55,346 nt of DNA, from the IMG/VR virus record IMGVR_UViG_3300028654_000022, positions 1 through 55,346 of that record. The stretch is one strand, 5' to 3'. The notes under the pieces were generated by a model. The model saw only the letters and a program-made list of their open reading frames with translations. It had not been told where the DNA came from and ran no database searches. The DNA comes from a virus. A program made the translations under genes and the position numbers. Below, piece after piece: positions 15,906 to 22,760 of this stretch. How positions within the stretch are numbered: the first letter of the stretch is position 1; each line of letters begins with the position of its first letter.

Positions 15906-16337
15906 ATGAATGAACAAGAATTTGATAACGATATACACCAAAACGCAATAAATAAAGGTTTTTGGGAACAAGATGAAATTATAGCTTTAATGGAACAATC
16001 TAATTTTACTAAAGCACAAATCGAATCTGTAAAGTCTGCATATAGAGCGCAAAAACTTATGTTGGTAGTATCTGAATTATCGGAAGCGATGGAAGCTGAT
16101 AGACATAATAAAAGATGTACTGTAAGTATTGATGGTGTGATGGGATGGACGAAGGATGAGGATTTTATTAAATCATTTGTGAGAAACGTAAAAGACACCT
16201 TCGAGGACGAATGTTCGGATGCAGATATTAGAATAAAAGATTTAGCAAAACATGAGGGATTTGATATACATAAACATTCCAGAGCTAAACATAGATTTAA
16301 TAAAACACGTCCTTATATGCACAATAAGAAATATTAA
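15906..16337 (+). CDS. MazG-like nucleotide pyrophosphohydrolase
   Basis: The start at 15906 is preferred (AGAAAGGGAAGAAG ribosome site) over in-frame ATG 15858, which lies inside the terminator loop. The 143-residue protein shows the MazG-like layout: HQNAINKGFWE (11-21), LMLVVSELSEAMEADRHNKR (about 49-68) with metal-binding Glu residues, FEDECSDADIRIKDL (about 96-110) and NKTRPYMHNKKY at the end. These enzymes hydrolyse nucleoside triphosphates to monophosphates and can lower ppGpp-linked signals. It is the last plus-strand gene before the main terminator. Confidence 0.8.
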   Translation: MNEQEFDNDIHQNAINKGFWEQDEIIALMEQSNFTKAQIESVKSAYRAQKLMLVVSELSEAMEADRHNKRCTVSIDGVMGWTKDEDFIKSFVRNVKDTFEDECSDADIRIKDLAKHEGFDIHKHSRAKHRFNKTRPYMHNKKY

Positions 16338-16360
16338 GCCCTCAAACGAGGGCTTTTTAT
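16337..16360 (+). terminator. Strong intrinsic terminator between convergent operons
   Basis: A seven-base-pair stem AGCCCTC/GAGGGCT with an AAAC loop is followed by TTTTTAT on the plus strand. It overlaps the MazG stop. The minus-strand flank is only weakly T-rich, so it mainly stops the early plus-strand operon and possibly also the opposing late operon. Confidence 0.85.
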
Positions 16361-16364
16361 TTGA

Positions 16365-16871
16365 CTATAAAACCGCTTTTTTAACAAACTTAAAATAAAC
16401 ACCAATCAATAATACTATTACTACAATAATAATTACTAAAGTAATCGACTGTTTAATCCAAGTCCATGCGGATTGTAAAAATCCGGGATTATCCTTATAA
16501 TGTTTTTCAGTGTCCTTTGTATTCGTGATTTTAGTGGTAGTGTCGTTATAACTTATCTGATCAGGCTGTATATTTACGCTTGATTGCCCTATAAAGGGTT
16601 TTACGGACACATGACCTATTACTTTGCCATGCTCATTATGTACGGCAATAACTAACTGTGACGTGTCCTTATGAGCTATTGCTGAATCAACTGCCGGGGA
16701 CTCTGCAATCCAATCAGGGATAGGATCGTCAACAATTGTAGCCGGTTGTACGGTGTGCGGAGTCACTATTATGGTAGTATCAGAACTTGACTCTGTTTGG
16801 GTACTCACCAACTTGCTCGTACTACATGACGTAAGAAATAAAATAGGGATTAGAAATATTAAGTATTTCAT
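16365..16871 (-). CDS. Unimolecular spanin candidate (lipoprotein with C-terminal TM)
   Basis: The 168-residue protein has a lipoprotein signal with lipobox LTSC (Cys16). A long polar, proline/threonine-rich periplasmic region follows, then one C-terminal membrane helix (about 142-162, SITLVIIIVVIVLLIGVYF) and a short basic tail. An outer-membrane lipid anchor plus an inner-membrane helix in one chain is the defining layout of u-spanins, which fuse the two membranes in the last step of lysis. It overlaps the endolysin gene by four bases, the usual place for spanins. Confidence 0.8.
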   Translation of the reverse strand: MKYLIFLIPILFLTSCSTSKLVSTQTESSSDTTIIVTPHTVQPATIVDDPIPDWIAESPAVDSAIAHKDTSQLVIAVHNEHGKVIGHVSVKPFIGQSSVNIQPDQISYNDTTTKITNTKDTEKHYKDNPGFLQSAWTWIKQSITLVIIIVVIVLLIGVYFKFVKKAVL

Positions 16872-17449
16872 GTTAAACTCTCCATTGTAAATTGTTCACC
16901 TTCTATATGTTTTGTAGGTAACAGTTCTAAATCTGCCGGTTCAATTGTTGCTAATCCTTGAATAGTAGCAATAATCGTTTCAGTATCCTCTGCCGGTTGA
17001 GTCTCATATAAAGCCTTTTCCGCCATACGTCTTTTAAGCAAACCATTAAGTATATTGCCTTTAACGTCTTTAGTAAATGATAAGAACTCATTCCCTACTT
17101 GGTCGTATTGCTTTGCTACGAGTAATTGATGAATCCTAGTCTCTGCGCCAGAATGCCATTTTAAGGAACCACGATTAAAGACGAAATCCACACAGGCAGC
17201 ATACTGGTTCTCGTTTAGTTCCTGCCAGTTTGGTAACTGTTTCTTTAATACGTCCTCTGCTTCGCCTAAGTCAATTACTATTAGATTTTCAGCTTGCAAT
17301 AAATTTATAATTGAATCGGGGCTAACAGTGAAATTCTTATCGGAGGTATGTCCCCACCCGATTGTCCATATTCCGGCACTATCTTGATATGCTTTCAATC
17401 TCAATGATTCAAAACCTTTAGTAAGTGCTTCACCTGCTTTGTTTATCAT
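16868..17449 (-). CDS. Endolysin, GH24 lysozyme (muramidase)
   Basis: The 193-residue protein has the T4-lysozyme-type catalytic triad Glu14-x8-Asp23-x5-Thr29 in FESLRLKAYQDSAGIWTIGWGHT. Later family motifs are YAACVDFVFNRG (about 103-114) and LLKRRMAEKALY near 137-148. It cleaves the glycan backbone of peptidoglycan. No N-terminal signal peptide is seen, so release depends on a holin. A non-conserved tail of about 45 residues follows the domain. Confidence 0.92.
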   Translation of the reverse strand: MINKAGEALTKGFESLRLKAYQDSAGIWTIGWGHTSDKNFTVSPDSIINLLQAENLIVIDLGEAEDVLKKQLPNWQELNENQYAACVDFVFNRGSLKWHSGAETRIHQLLVAKQYDQVGNEFLSFTKDVKGNILNGLLKRRMAEKALYETQPAEDTETIIATIQGLATIEPADLELLPTKHIEGEQFTMESLT

Positions 17450-17643
17450 CTTTTATCCTTTACATATTGGATACTTTTATACATTGTTAATAGTTCAAAC
17501 TTTTCTTCCCTAGAAAGTTCAATACCTTCGTCAACTTTTTTTCTAAAAGGGATAAGGAAATGATTATGCCAGTACACGCTAACCATGTAACGCCTATCCT
17601 CAACATACTGCAACATTTCCTCAACTGATAGTTCTTTTGGCAT
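17446..17643 (-). CDS. Hypothetical protein in lysis cassette, 65 aa
   Basis: The protein is small, charged and helical (LSVEEMLQYVEDRRYM). It overlaps the endolysin start by four bases and so is translationally coupled. No family or membrane segment is recognised. Confidence 0.55.
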   Translation of the reverse strand: MPKELSVEEMLQYVEDRRYMVSVYWHNHFLIPFRKKVDEGIELSREEKFELLTMYKSIQYVKDKR

Positions 17644-17650
17644 AGGCGCA

Positions 17651-17932
17651 TCAGGGTTTTATTTCCGCATTCGGGTTAGCTAAAAGTTGTGTCTTGTCGG
17701 CAGCATCTTTAGCCATGATAGCATTTTTATCAGCGGAGCTTTTAGACGACCCATAAAAGTAGTCTATAACACTGCCAAACTTTGCAGCAAGCACACCAAC
17801 TATTACCATTAAAACATCTTTATTGATAAGTGGCATTGCGAAAAATATTAATAAACATATTACACCAATAATACTCAAAACAATAACTATTCCGAGTAAA
17901 TACATATATAATTCTTTACCTTTATCGCCCAT
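17651..17932 (-). CDS. Holin-like membrane protein, 93 aa
   Basis: Two hydrophobic segments are visible (about 10-33 and 38-56) with a short turn, then a polar C-terminal tail beginning YFYGSSKSSADKNA. The DYFYGSS-SAxKN sequence after the last membrane helix is typical of phage holins from several families. It should form membrane lesions that release the endolysin. It lies next to the lysozyme and spanin genes. Confidence 0.7.
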   Translation of the reverse strand: MGDKGKELYMYLLGIVIVLSIIGVICLLIFFAMPLINKDVLMVIVGVLAAKFGSVIDYFYGSSKSSADKNAIMAKDAADKTQLLANPNAEIKP

Positions 17933-17946
17933 GATTTTAACTCCTT

Positions 17947-18150
17947 TTATTTATGAATAAATAGTCCAGTATTTCCGAAAAGTGCTAAGTTACCTGTTAA
18001 TAATTCTATCAAACATATAATTGCAATTATAACAAGTACTACGACAATGACTTTTCTAATCGGTTCTGGTACACCAATATAGCCAATTACCCAAAAGACC
18101 AAATAAAATATCAATGCCAAAACAACTATACTAAGCAATAATTCTAACAT
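17947..18150 (-). CDS. Small two-TM membrane protein (Thivi_2564-like)
   Basis: The 67-residue protein has two hydrophobic helices (about 3-24 and 33-53) separated by GVPEPIRK. This matches the short family of phage/bacterial proteins with IGYIxxPEPIRKVI between two membrane helices. It may be a second holin or antiholin; position supports a lysis role, but the function is unproven. An AAGGAGTGACG ribosome site precedes it. Confidence 0.65.
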   Translation of the reverse strand: MLELLLSIVVLALIFYLVFWVIGYIGVPEPIRKVIVVVLVIIAIICLIELLTGNLALFGNTGLFIHK

Positions 18151-18154
18151 ATCG

Positions 18155-18337
18155 TCACTCCTTACTTTTTAATTTATCTAACAATTCCCTGTACTCTAGT
18201 TTCAGTCCCTTTAATTTCAAATACATTTCCGTAGCCGTAATTCTACATTCGCTGTACTCGTGTATAATAGCTTTTCGTTTAGAATTATACTTCTTATACT
18301 GCTCTTTATCCTCTGAAGTTAAGTCACTCGGTTTCAG
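18155..18337 (-). CDS. Possible 60-aa ORF with non-ATG start
   Basis: A frame between two membrane-protein genes encodes KPSDLTSEDKEQYKKYNSK... and ends LLDKLKSKE before TGA 18155-18157. It has no ATG near its 5' end; a CTG at 18337 follows GGAGTAAAT. The product is a charged helical protein. Alternatively it is reached by frameshift from the preceding gene, whose stop lies inside it. A real gene is plausible because it fills an otherwise empty gap in a tightly packed cassette. Confidence 0.35.
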   Translation of the reverse strand: MKPSDLTSEDKEQYKKYNSKRKAIIHEYSECRITATEMYLKLKGLKLEYRELLDKLKSKE

Positions 18338-18698
18338 ATTTACTCCATTTATAAATAAAATAAATTATTGGCAAATAGGAAACTAAAATCAAACCACTTA
18401 TGAAATGGAGTAATGTAGTATTGGAAATTACTATATTACCCCAATTATCATATATCAAAGTAACGGTTCCCAATATTCCAAGAAGCCGTGTAAAAAAGAA
18501 TATCCAGAACGCCCATTCTTTTCTATGATAGTAAACTGCTAACGCCCATAAAGGCACACCACCTGTAAGAATTTGGCAAGTAATGTAAATTAGAAACGCT
18601 AGTGAGCGATTTCCTAGATACATACCTGCCGTTCCAATTGCGTTTACTATTAAACTGTAAATCAGTACAGCGTATAATATTTTTAACTGGTCTTTCAT
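18324..18698 (-). CDS. Four-TM membrane protein, 124 aa
   Basis: Four hydrophobic segments are visible (about 8-27, 33-56, 66-84 and 95-115). No family is recognised. It lies in the lysis/membrane-protein cluster with a four-base overlap to the gene upstream, so it is co-transcribed with the holin-like genes. Confidence 0.6.
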   Translation of the reverse strand: MKDQLKILYAVLIYSLIVNAIGTAGMYLGNRSLAFLIYITCQILTGGVPLWALAVYYHRKEWAFWIFFFTRLLGILGTVTLIYDNWGNIVISNTTLLHFISGLILVSYLPIIYFIYKWSKSETE

Positions 18699-18865
18699 GG
18701 ATTTGTAACAGGCGGAGGTGGATTCTGGTTTCCCGGAGGTAAATCCAAAGCCTTCAACTGGTCTATTACTTTTTGATGTTCAGCTATAACATTTTCAGCC
18801 TCTTCTATTATCGCTGCTTTCAAAATAGCTATTTGCGCCAATAATGCCTGTAGTTTCTCGTTCAT
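18695..18865 (-). CDS. Small helical protein with proline tail, 56 aa
   Basis: ATG (minus) at 18865, TGA 18695-18697. Residues 1-40 form a heptad-like helix (LQALLAQIAILKAAIIEEAENV) and the end is proline-rich (LPPGNQNPPPPVTNP). Both ends overlap neighbouring genes by four bases, and GAAAGGAAAGACC supplies a ribosome site, so it is very likely translated. The function is unknown. Confidence 0.6.
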   Translation of the reverse strand: MNEKLQALLAQIAILKAAIIEEAENVIAEHQKVIDQLKALDLPPGNQNPPPPVTNP

Positions 18866-19026
18866 GGTCTTTCCTTTCGATTATGTTTTTTATTATTCTC
18901 ACTTATTATTTCTTTCCAACGCCTAATTACATATTTAATCTCAAATACCCCTAAATAAAAAGCAACTATTATAAACGAAATAATAGCAACAAAAAATATA
19001 ACAGCCGATGCCAATATGATTTTCAC
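18862..19026 (-). CDS. Single-TM microprotein, 54 aa (GTG start)
   Basis: The frame opens at GTG 19026 after GGGGGTA and stops at TGA overlapping the next ATG. It has one membrane helix (about 3-30, ILASAVIFFVAIISFIIVAF) and a basic cytoplasmic tail (RRWKEIISENNKKHNRKERP). No family is recognised. Confidence 0.55.
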   Translation of the reverse strand: MKIILASAVIFFVAIISFIIVAFYLGVFEIKYVIRRWKEIISENNKKHNRKERP

Positions 19027-19036
19027 TACCCCCAAC

Positions 19037-19387
19037 TCAATCCTCGTTTTTTAGCGCTACTGCTTTTTCCAAAATTTCTTCTTCGTATCTCATTTCTTCT
19101 ATAAGCCTTCTTTTCTCTGCATCTTTAATGCTCTTATAGGACTTGCCATTACTAGGAAAGAAATGATTCAAGGCTTCGTCCGATGCCTTATTGTCTATCT
19201 GTAAAGATTTTATATCAGCCTTCATTAACTTCAATTCTGCAAGTATTTGTTTAAATATTGTTTTGATATCATTAAAAAAATGCGTTAACCCCCATTTACT
19301 CAAAAAGAATATAATCATAAAACAAGCTAATAATATAGGTAACCAAGCCCATGCCGGCATATCCTTAAGTATTTGTTCCATATTCAT
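19037..19387 (-). CDS. Membrane-anchored coiled-coil protein, 116 aa
   Basis: One membrane segment at about residues 13-32 (AWLPILLACFMIIFFLSKWG) is followed by a long charged helix (TIFKQILAELKLMKADIKSL...). The topology resembles Rz-like or membrane-tethered lysis accessory proteins, but no lipobox partner is adjacent. The function is not known. Confidence 0.55.
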   Translation of the reverse strand: MNMEQILKDMPAWAWLPILLACFMIIFFLSKWGLTHFFNDIKTIFKQILAELKLMKADIKSLQIDNKASDEALNHFFPSNGKSYKSIKDAEKRRLIEEMRYEEEILEKAVALKNED

Positions 19388-19407
19388 ATTCTTTCTACTG
19401 TAAGTGT

Positions 19408-19842
19408 TTAATGTCTATAAAAATTTGCGATAACTGATAATATTGTTAATAAAATACCAATTGCTAATATTATATAGTGCATACTCTTGTCTATACCCCT
19501 TGAGCCACCTTGATGGCCGGATATAAATTCAAGTATTGGTTTTAATATAGCTTGCATTTTTGCATCATACACAGCCAAATCACTTTTCAATGCCATGTCT
19601 CTACGTTCTCTTTCAATTTGCGCTCGTAATTCATTAGCCTTTTCATCTTTATATGCCTGAATATCTCTCGCTAATTGGAGTGCCGCTAAATCCGCAGCTT
19701 CCTTAATTTGTACGGCTTTTTCTTTTTCTATTTGTACTTCTTTATAACGCCTATCTCTTTCATTTTGAAATTTTTCTTCCGCTACTCTTAATGCTTCATT
19801 ATGAATAACGTAAGATTCAAGCGTCCAATTTTTATCAAGCAT
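19408..19842 (-). CDS. Coiled-coil protein with C-terminal TM, conserved in phages
   Basis: The 144-residue protein has a long charged helix (about 20-95, with EKAVQIKEAADLAALQLARD and KANELRAQIERERRDMA), then SGHQGGSRGIDKS and one membrane helix (about 122-140). This N-coil/GS-linker/TM layout recurs in small phage proteins encoded near tail or lysis genes. The exact role is unknown; it may be a tail-tip or lysis accessory. Confidence 0.65.
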   Translation of the reverse strand: MLDKNWTLESYVIHNEALRVAEEKFQNERDRRYKEVQIEKEKAVQIKEAADLAALQLARDIQAYKDEKANELRAQIERERRDMALKSDLAVYDAKMQAILKPILEFISGHQGGSRGIDKSMHYIILAIGILLTILSVIANFYRH

Positions 19843-19934
19843 AATTCAAATCACCAAATTCTTTTAATGTATTACCTTCTTCCATCACGTTCTTTCTGCA
19901 TTATTAGTGCCCTTTTTACCATAGGGGGGGCACG

Positions 19935-20267
19935 CTAAATTTTATAAAATATCTGCCAAATTATTCCACCTATCGCATAAGGGATAATATTTACCGAAAA
20001 TGACCAGTAAATATTTATACTGAACTGATTGCATATTATTAAGCTAAGTGGCATTAAGTAAGAGTATGTTTGTACACTCTTACAGAAATGCCACCCGTCT
20101 AATAAGAAACTAAATGGTACTTTCAATAACCAGTTCTTTGTCTGCCAATTATTACTTAACCACCAACTTGATTTGAACCATGCGCCTGTGGGTTCAAATT
20201 TTATTTTATCCATCTGTGAATTAAATATAAAAGTTAAAATAAACGATATTGAAAGTATTGCAACCAT
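19935..20267 (-). CDS. Hypothetical membrane protein, 110 aa
   Basis: Hydrophobic segments near the N-terminus and C-terminus flank a Trp-rich middle (WFKSSWWLSNNWQTKNWLLK, then LLDGWHFCK). The DGWHF segment resembles small phage membrane proteins annotated only as hypothetical. The start codon is next to the stop of the upstream gene. Confidence 0.55.
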   Translation of the reverse strand: MVAILSISFILTFIFNSQMDKIKFEPTGAWFKSSWWLSNNWQTKNWLLKVPFSFLLDGWHFCKSVQTYSYLMPLSLIICNQFSINIYWSFSVNIIPYAIGGIIWQIFYKI

Positions 20268-20534
20268 TTAGTGTGAAGTATCCAAATTCTGCCAATAATT
20301 CTGTGTTTCATCTATTGTCAGGTTATGCGCTGTGCAATAGTCAAGTATTTCCTGCCATGTTGTACAGACAAAAAATTCACATGGTACACCATCCAACATA
20401 TATGACTGCTGTACGCCATCACAATACATAAGATTATCTATTATATTCGTTACTACACTATAAAGAAGTCTATAACACATTTCGCCAGTAGTAGGCCCCT
20501 TTTTATAAGTTAGAGTTGTCAAATCCAGTATCAT
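20268..20534 (-). CDS. Hypothetical protein, 88 aa
   Basis: The short protein has several Cys, Tyr and Trp residues and a C-terminal helix (TWQEILDYCTAHNLTIDETQ). It sits between the secreted repeat protein and a membrane protein; the family is not recognised. It may be a tail-fibre accessory, by position only. Confidence 0.55.
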   Translation of the reverse strand: MILDLTTLTYKKGPTTGEMCYRLLYSVVTNIIDNLMYCDGVQQSYMLDGVPCEFFVCTTWQEILDYCTAHNLTIDETQNYWQNLDTSH

Positions 20535-20551
20535 TTTTATTATTCCTTATA

Positions 20552-21640
20552 TTAATTATTAAATACACTTACCGATTTACTCGGTAATGTTACTGTTCTT
20601 GCTGTTAAACTTGCACTTGTAGGTATTCCAATTCCCGAACCTGTTAATCTTGCAACTTTCCCACTTCCCGTCCATGTTGCATTTGCCAAGTCATTAAACC
20701 AACTATCAACACCTGAAGATGATAATGTGGCTATTGTATTACCAACATACACATAATTAACAGAATTTGACCAAGTGTGGGTCGTATATGTTAAGTTTAC
20801 AATACCGGTATTGAGAGTGTTTAAATTCAGAGAAGTCAATCCCGTACAATTAGCTGTATTTACTGTTAAGGCTACAGTACCGGTATTGAGATTGTATAAT
20901 TGCAGAGTAACCAACCCAGTACAATTAGCTGTATTCACCGTTAAGTTTACGGTACCAGTATTGAGAGAGGTTAAATTCAGAGAAGTCAGCCCCGTACAAT
21001 TAGCTGTATTTACTGTTAAGGCTACAGTACCGGTATTGAGAATGTTTAAATTCAAATAAGTCAGCCCCGTACAATTAGCTGTATTTACCGTTAAGTTTAC
21101 GGTACCAGTATTGAGAGTGTTTAAATTCAAATAAGTCAGCCCCGTACAATTAGCTGTATTTACCGTTAAGGCTACAGTACCGGTATTGAGAGAGGCTAAA
21201 TTCAGAGAAGTCAGCCCCGTACAATTAGCTGTATTTACTGTTAAGGCTACAGTACCGGTATTGAGAGAGGCTAAATTCAGAGAAGTCAGATTTTTCAATC
21301 CTAAAGTATTAAATGTAATCCCAATCGGATTTGAAGTCATTGACCATTTTTTTATTAAAAGTGGCTTATCAATACTTACATAATGCACTATACCATAAGT
21401 ATATGTATGAGAAATATTGTTATCTGATCCTGTTAAATTATATACTGTGTAAGTACTATCTCCCCATTGTACAGTTATTGTTCCGGTTCCCTGCATTACT
21501 ATATTACCAGTAGTACCGGAACCGTTCAGCGCAAAATGGAAAGATGTACCATGCCGCCTTTCAAGCACCATCCATTTCTGAGATGATGTTTGCGGGAAAA
21601 GACTTGATGCTAATATTAGCCATAATAAAATCGTTTTCAT
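20552..21640 (-). CDS. Secreted 25-residue repeat protein (LRR/solenoid-like)
   Basis: The 362-residue protein has a signal peptide (MKTILLWLILASSLFPQ). A beta-rich domain follows (about 25-115), then about seven near-identical 25-residue repeats of the type LNTGTVALTVNTANCTGL, then a non-repeat C-terminus. The regular L, V and C spacing fits a beta-solenoid similar to leucine-rich repeats. Such proteins bind surfaces or glycans, so it may be a receptor-binding or host-surface factor. Its start overlaps the stop of the next secreted protein gene (TAATG). Confidence 0.75.
   Translation of the reverse strand: MKTILLWLILASSLFPQTSSQKWMVLERRHGTSFHFALNGSGTTGNIVMQGTGTITVQWGDSTYTVYNLTGSDNNISHTYTYGIVHYVSIDKPLLIKKWSMTSNPIGITFNTLGLKNLTSLNLASLNTGTVALTVNTANCTGLTSLNLASLNTGTVALTVNTANCTGLTYLNLNTLNTGTVNLTVNTANCTGLTYLNLNILNTGTVALTVNTANCTGLTSLNLTSLNTGTVNLTVNTANCTGLVTLQLYNLNTGTVALTVNTANCTGLTSLNLNTLNTGIVNLTYTTHTWSNSVNYVYVGNTIATLSSSGVDSWFNDLANATWTGSGKVARLTGSGIGIPTSASLTARTVTLPSKSVSVFNN
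20790..21300 (-). repeat. 75-bp tandem repeats inside secreted protein gene
   Basis: The block accggtattgag recurs at 75-base steps (for example near 21180 and 21255, and 150 apart near 20880 and 21030). The units are almost identical with two alternating variants, which implies recent duplication or gene conversion within the array. Confidence 0.85.
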
Positions 21641-22245
21641 TATGGATTAACCCCTATAAATGCAATTGTAATCGTTGAGGTTCGCACTCTGTTTGTTAGT
21701 GTACCAATCAGGAATTTAGCACCTCTTAATTCATTTGCTTCCCACTTTTTCGTAGTAAGCGCAGGAATAATTATCATTGCGTTATTAGATTCTAAGTTAT
21801 CAGTCAACAAATCCCTTAATCCAACTTCGTACTGTGTCCAGCCACCTTTTGTAGTTGAATATCTTTGTATGATGACTGTATCGGCAGTAGCATTGGGATT
21901 CGAAAACTCAAAGTAATTTTTATCCCATAATGACCCGAAATCAAACTGAACTGTATCCCTATATAATTTTAATGAATCCCGATATATGTATTTCTTCGCA
22001 TTAGTTAAAACTAAACTTCCACCTGCCAATAAGGTATCAAGTTTCTTGGATGTTAGTGTCTTATCACTGATAATTGATACAGGTAGCGGCGCATAGTATG
22101 ACTTACCACTATTCAATGTGAAAATAGAATCACTTACATTGATTAAGTGATTAGTAGATTCCTGCCACCAATTAAGAGAATAAGTTTGAGCATTAACCAC
22201 TCCGACCATAAAAAGTATTGCAAATAAAAATAGTATTTTCTTCAT
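21640..22245 (-). CDS. Secreted structural-like protein, 201 aa
   Basis: A clear signal peptide (MKKILFLFAILFMVGVVNAQ, cleavage before or at Gln20) is followed by a strand-rich mature part with no recognised family. It overlaps the repeat protein start, so the two secreted proteins are made together. The context between tail-type genes and the lysis cassette makes a virion or surface role possible. Confidence 0.6.
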   Translation of the reverse strand: MKKILFLFAILFMVGVVNAQTYSLNWWQESTNHLINVSDSIFTLNSGKSYYAPLPVSIISDKTLTSKKLDTLLAGGSLVLTNAKKYIYRDSLKLYRDTVQFDFGSLWDKNYFEFSNPNATADTVIIQRYSTTKGGWTQYEVGLRDLLTDNLESNNAMIIIPALTTKKWEANELRGAKFLIGTLTNRVRTSTITIAFIGVNP

Positions 22246-22256
22246 TGTTTGTTCCT

Positions 22257-22760
22257 TTATAGTTTCATTTCCGTAAGGTAATGGGTTTCATTAGCTCCAC
22301 CCCAATTTTTATTTTCTTCAAGAATTACCGCACCTAAAGATTCATCAATATGCGTCATTGCGCCCGAATTAGAATGACTTACAATGTATTCATATCCTAA
22401 TTCCTTCAATGCGTTACTCACTTCATATCTTAAAAGTTTGCCGATACCCTTATTCTGGTATTCCGGTAACACCCCTACTGATGAAATATATGCCACTTTT
22501 TTATCGATATGAGCATATTCTTGAGGATTCCAACATCCATCTAACCAGTCGCTATCTTTATCATTTAATGAATTGACATAAATAGCACCGATAACTTTAT
22601 CATCATCCAGAGCAAGGAAAACAACACTATCCTTAGAACAACAATCACGAAAAACTTCTTCTTCGGTCATTGCAAGTTCACTAGGGAAACATCTATTCTC
22701 TACGTACATTATACCGTCTTTGAATAAACTCCATTGTTCAGGGTAAAAGCGTTTTATCAT
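22257..22760 (-). CDS. GNAT acetyltransferase
   Basis: The 167-residue protein has the GNAT core: FLALDDDKVIGAIYV (about 49-63), then YISSVGVLPEYQNKGIGKLL (about 91-110), with the Q/R-x-x-G-x-G/A acetyl-CoA loop as QNKGIG. Glu and Asp residues in the C-terminal part could form the acceptor site. It overlaps the ATP-grasp gene by four bases, so the two enzymes are probably a functional pair that modifies a peptide or small molecule. The substrate is unknown. Confidence 0.8.
   Translation of the reverse strand: MIKRFYPEQWSLFKDGIMYVENRCFPSELAMTEEEVFRDCCSKDSVVFLALDDDKVIGAIYVNSLNDKDSDWLDGCWNPQEYAHIDKKVAYISSVGVLPEYQNKGIGKLLRYEVSNALKELGYEYIVSHSNSGAMTHIDESLGAVILEENKNWGGANETHYLTEMKL

Noticed and set aside
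20775-21383. Plus-strand ORFs across the secreted repeat gene
   Set aside because: They are antisense frames kept open by the repeats; the minus-strand gene has the signal peptide and solenoid pattern.
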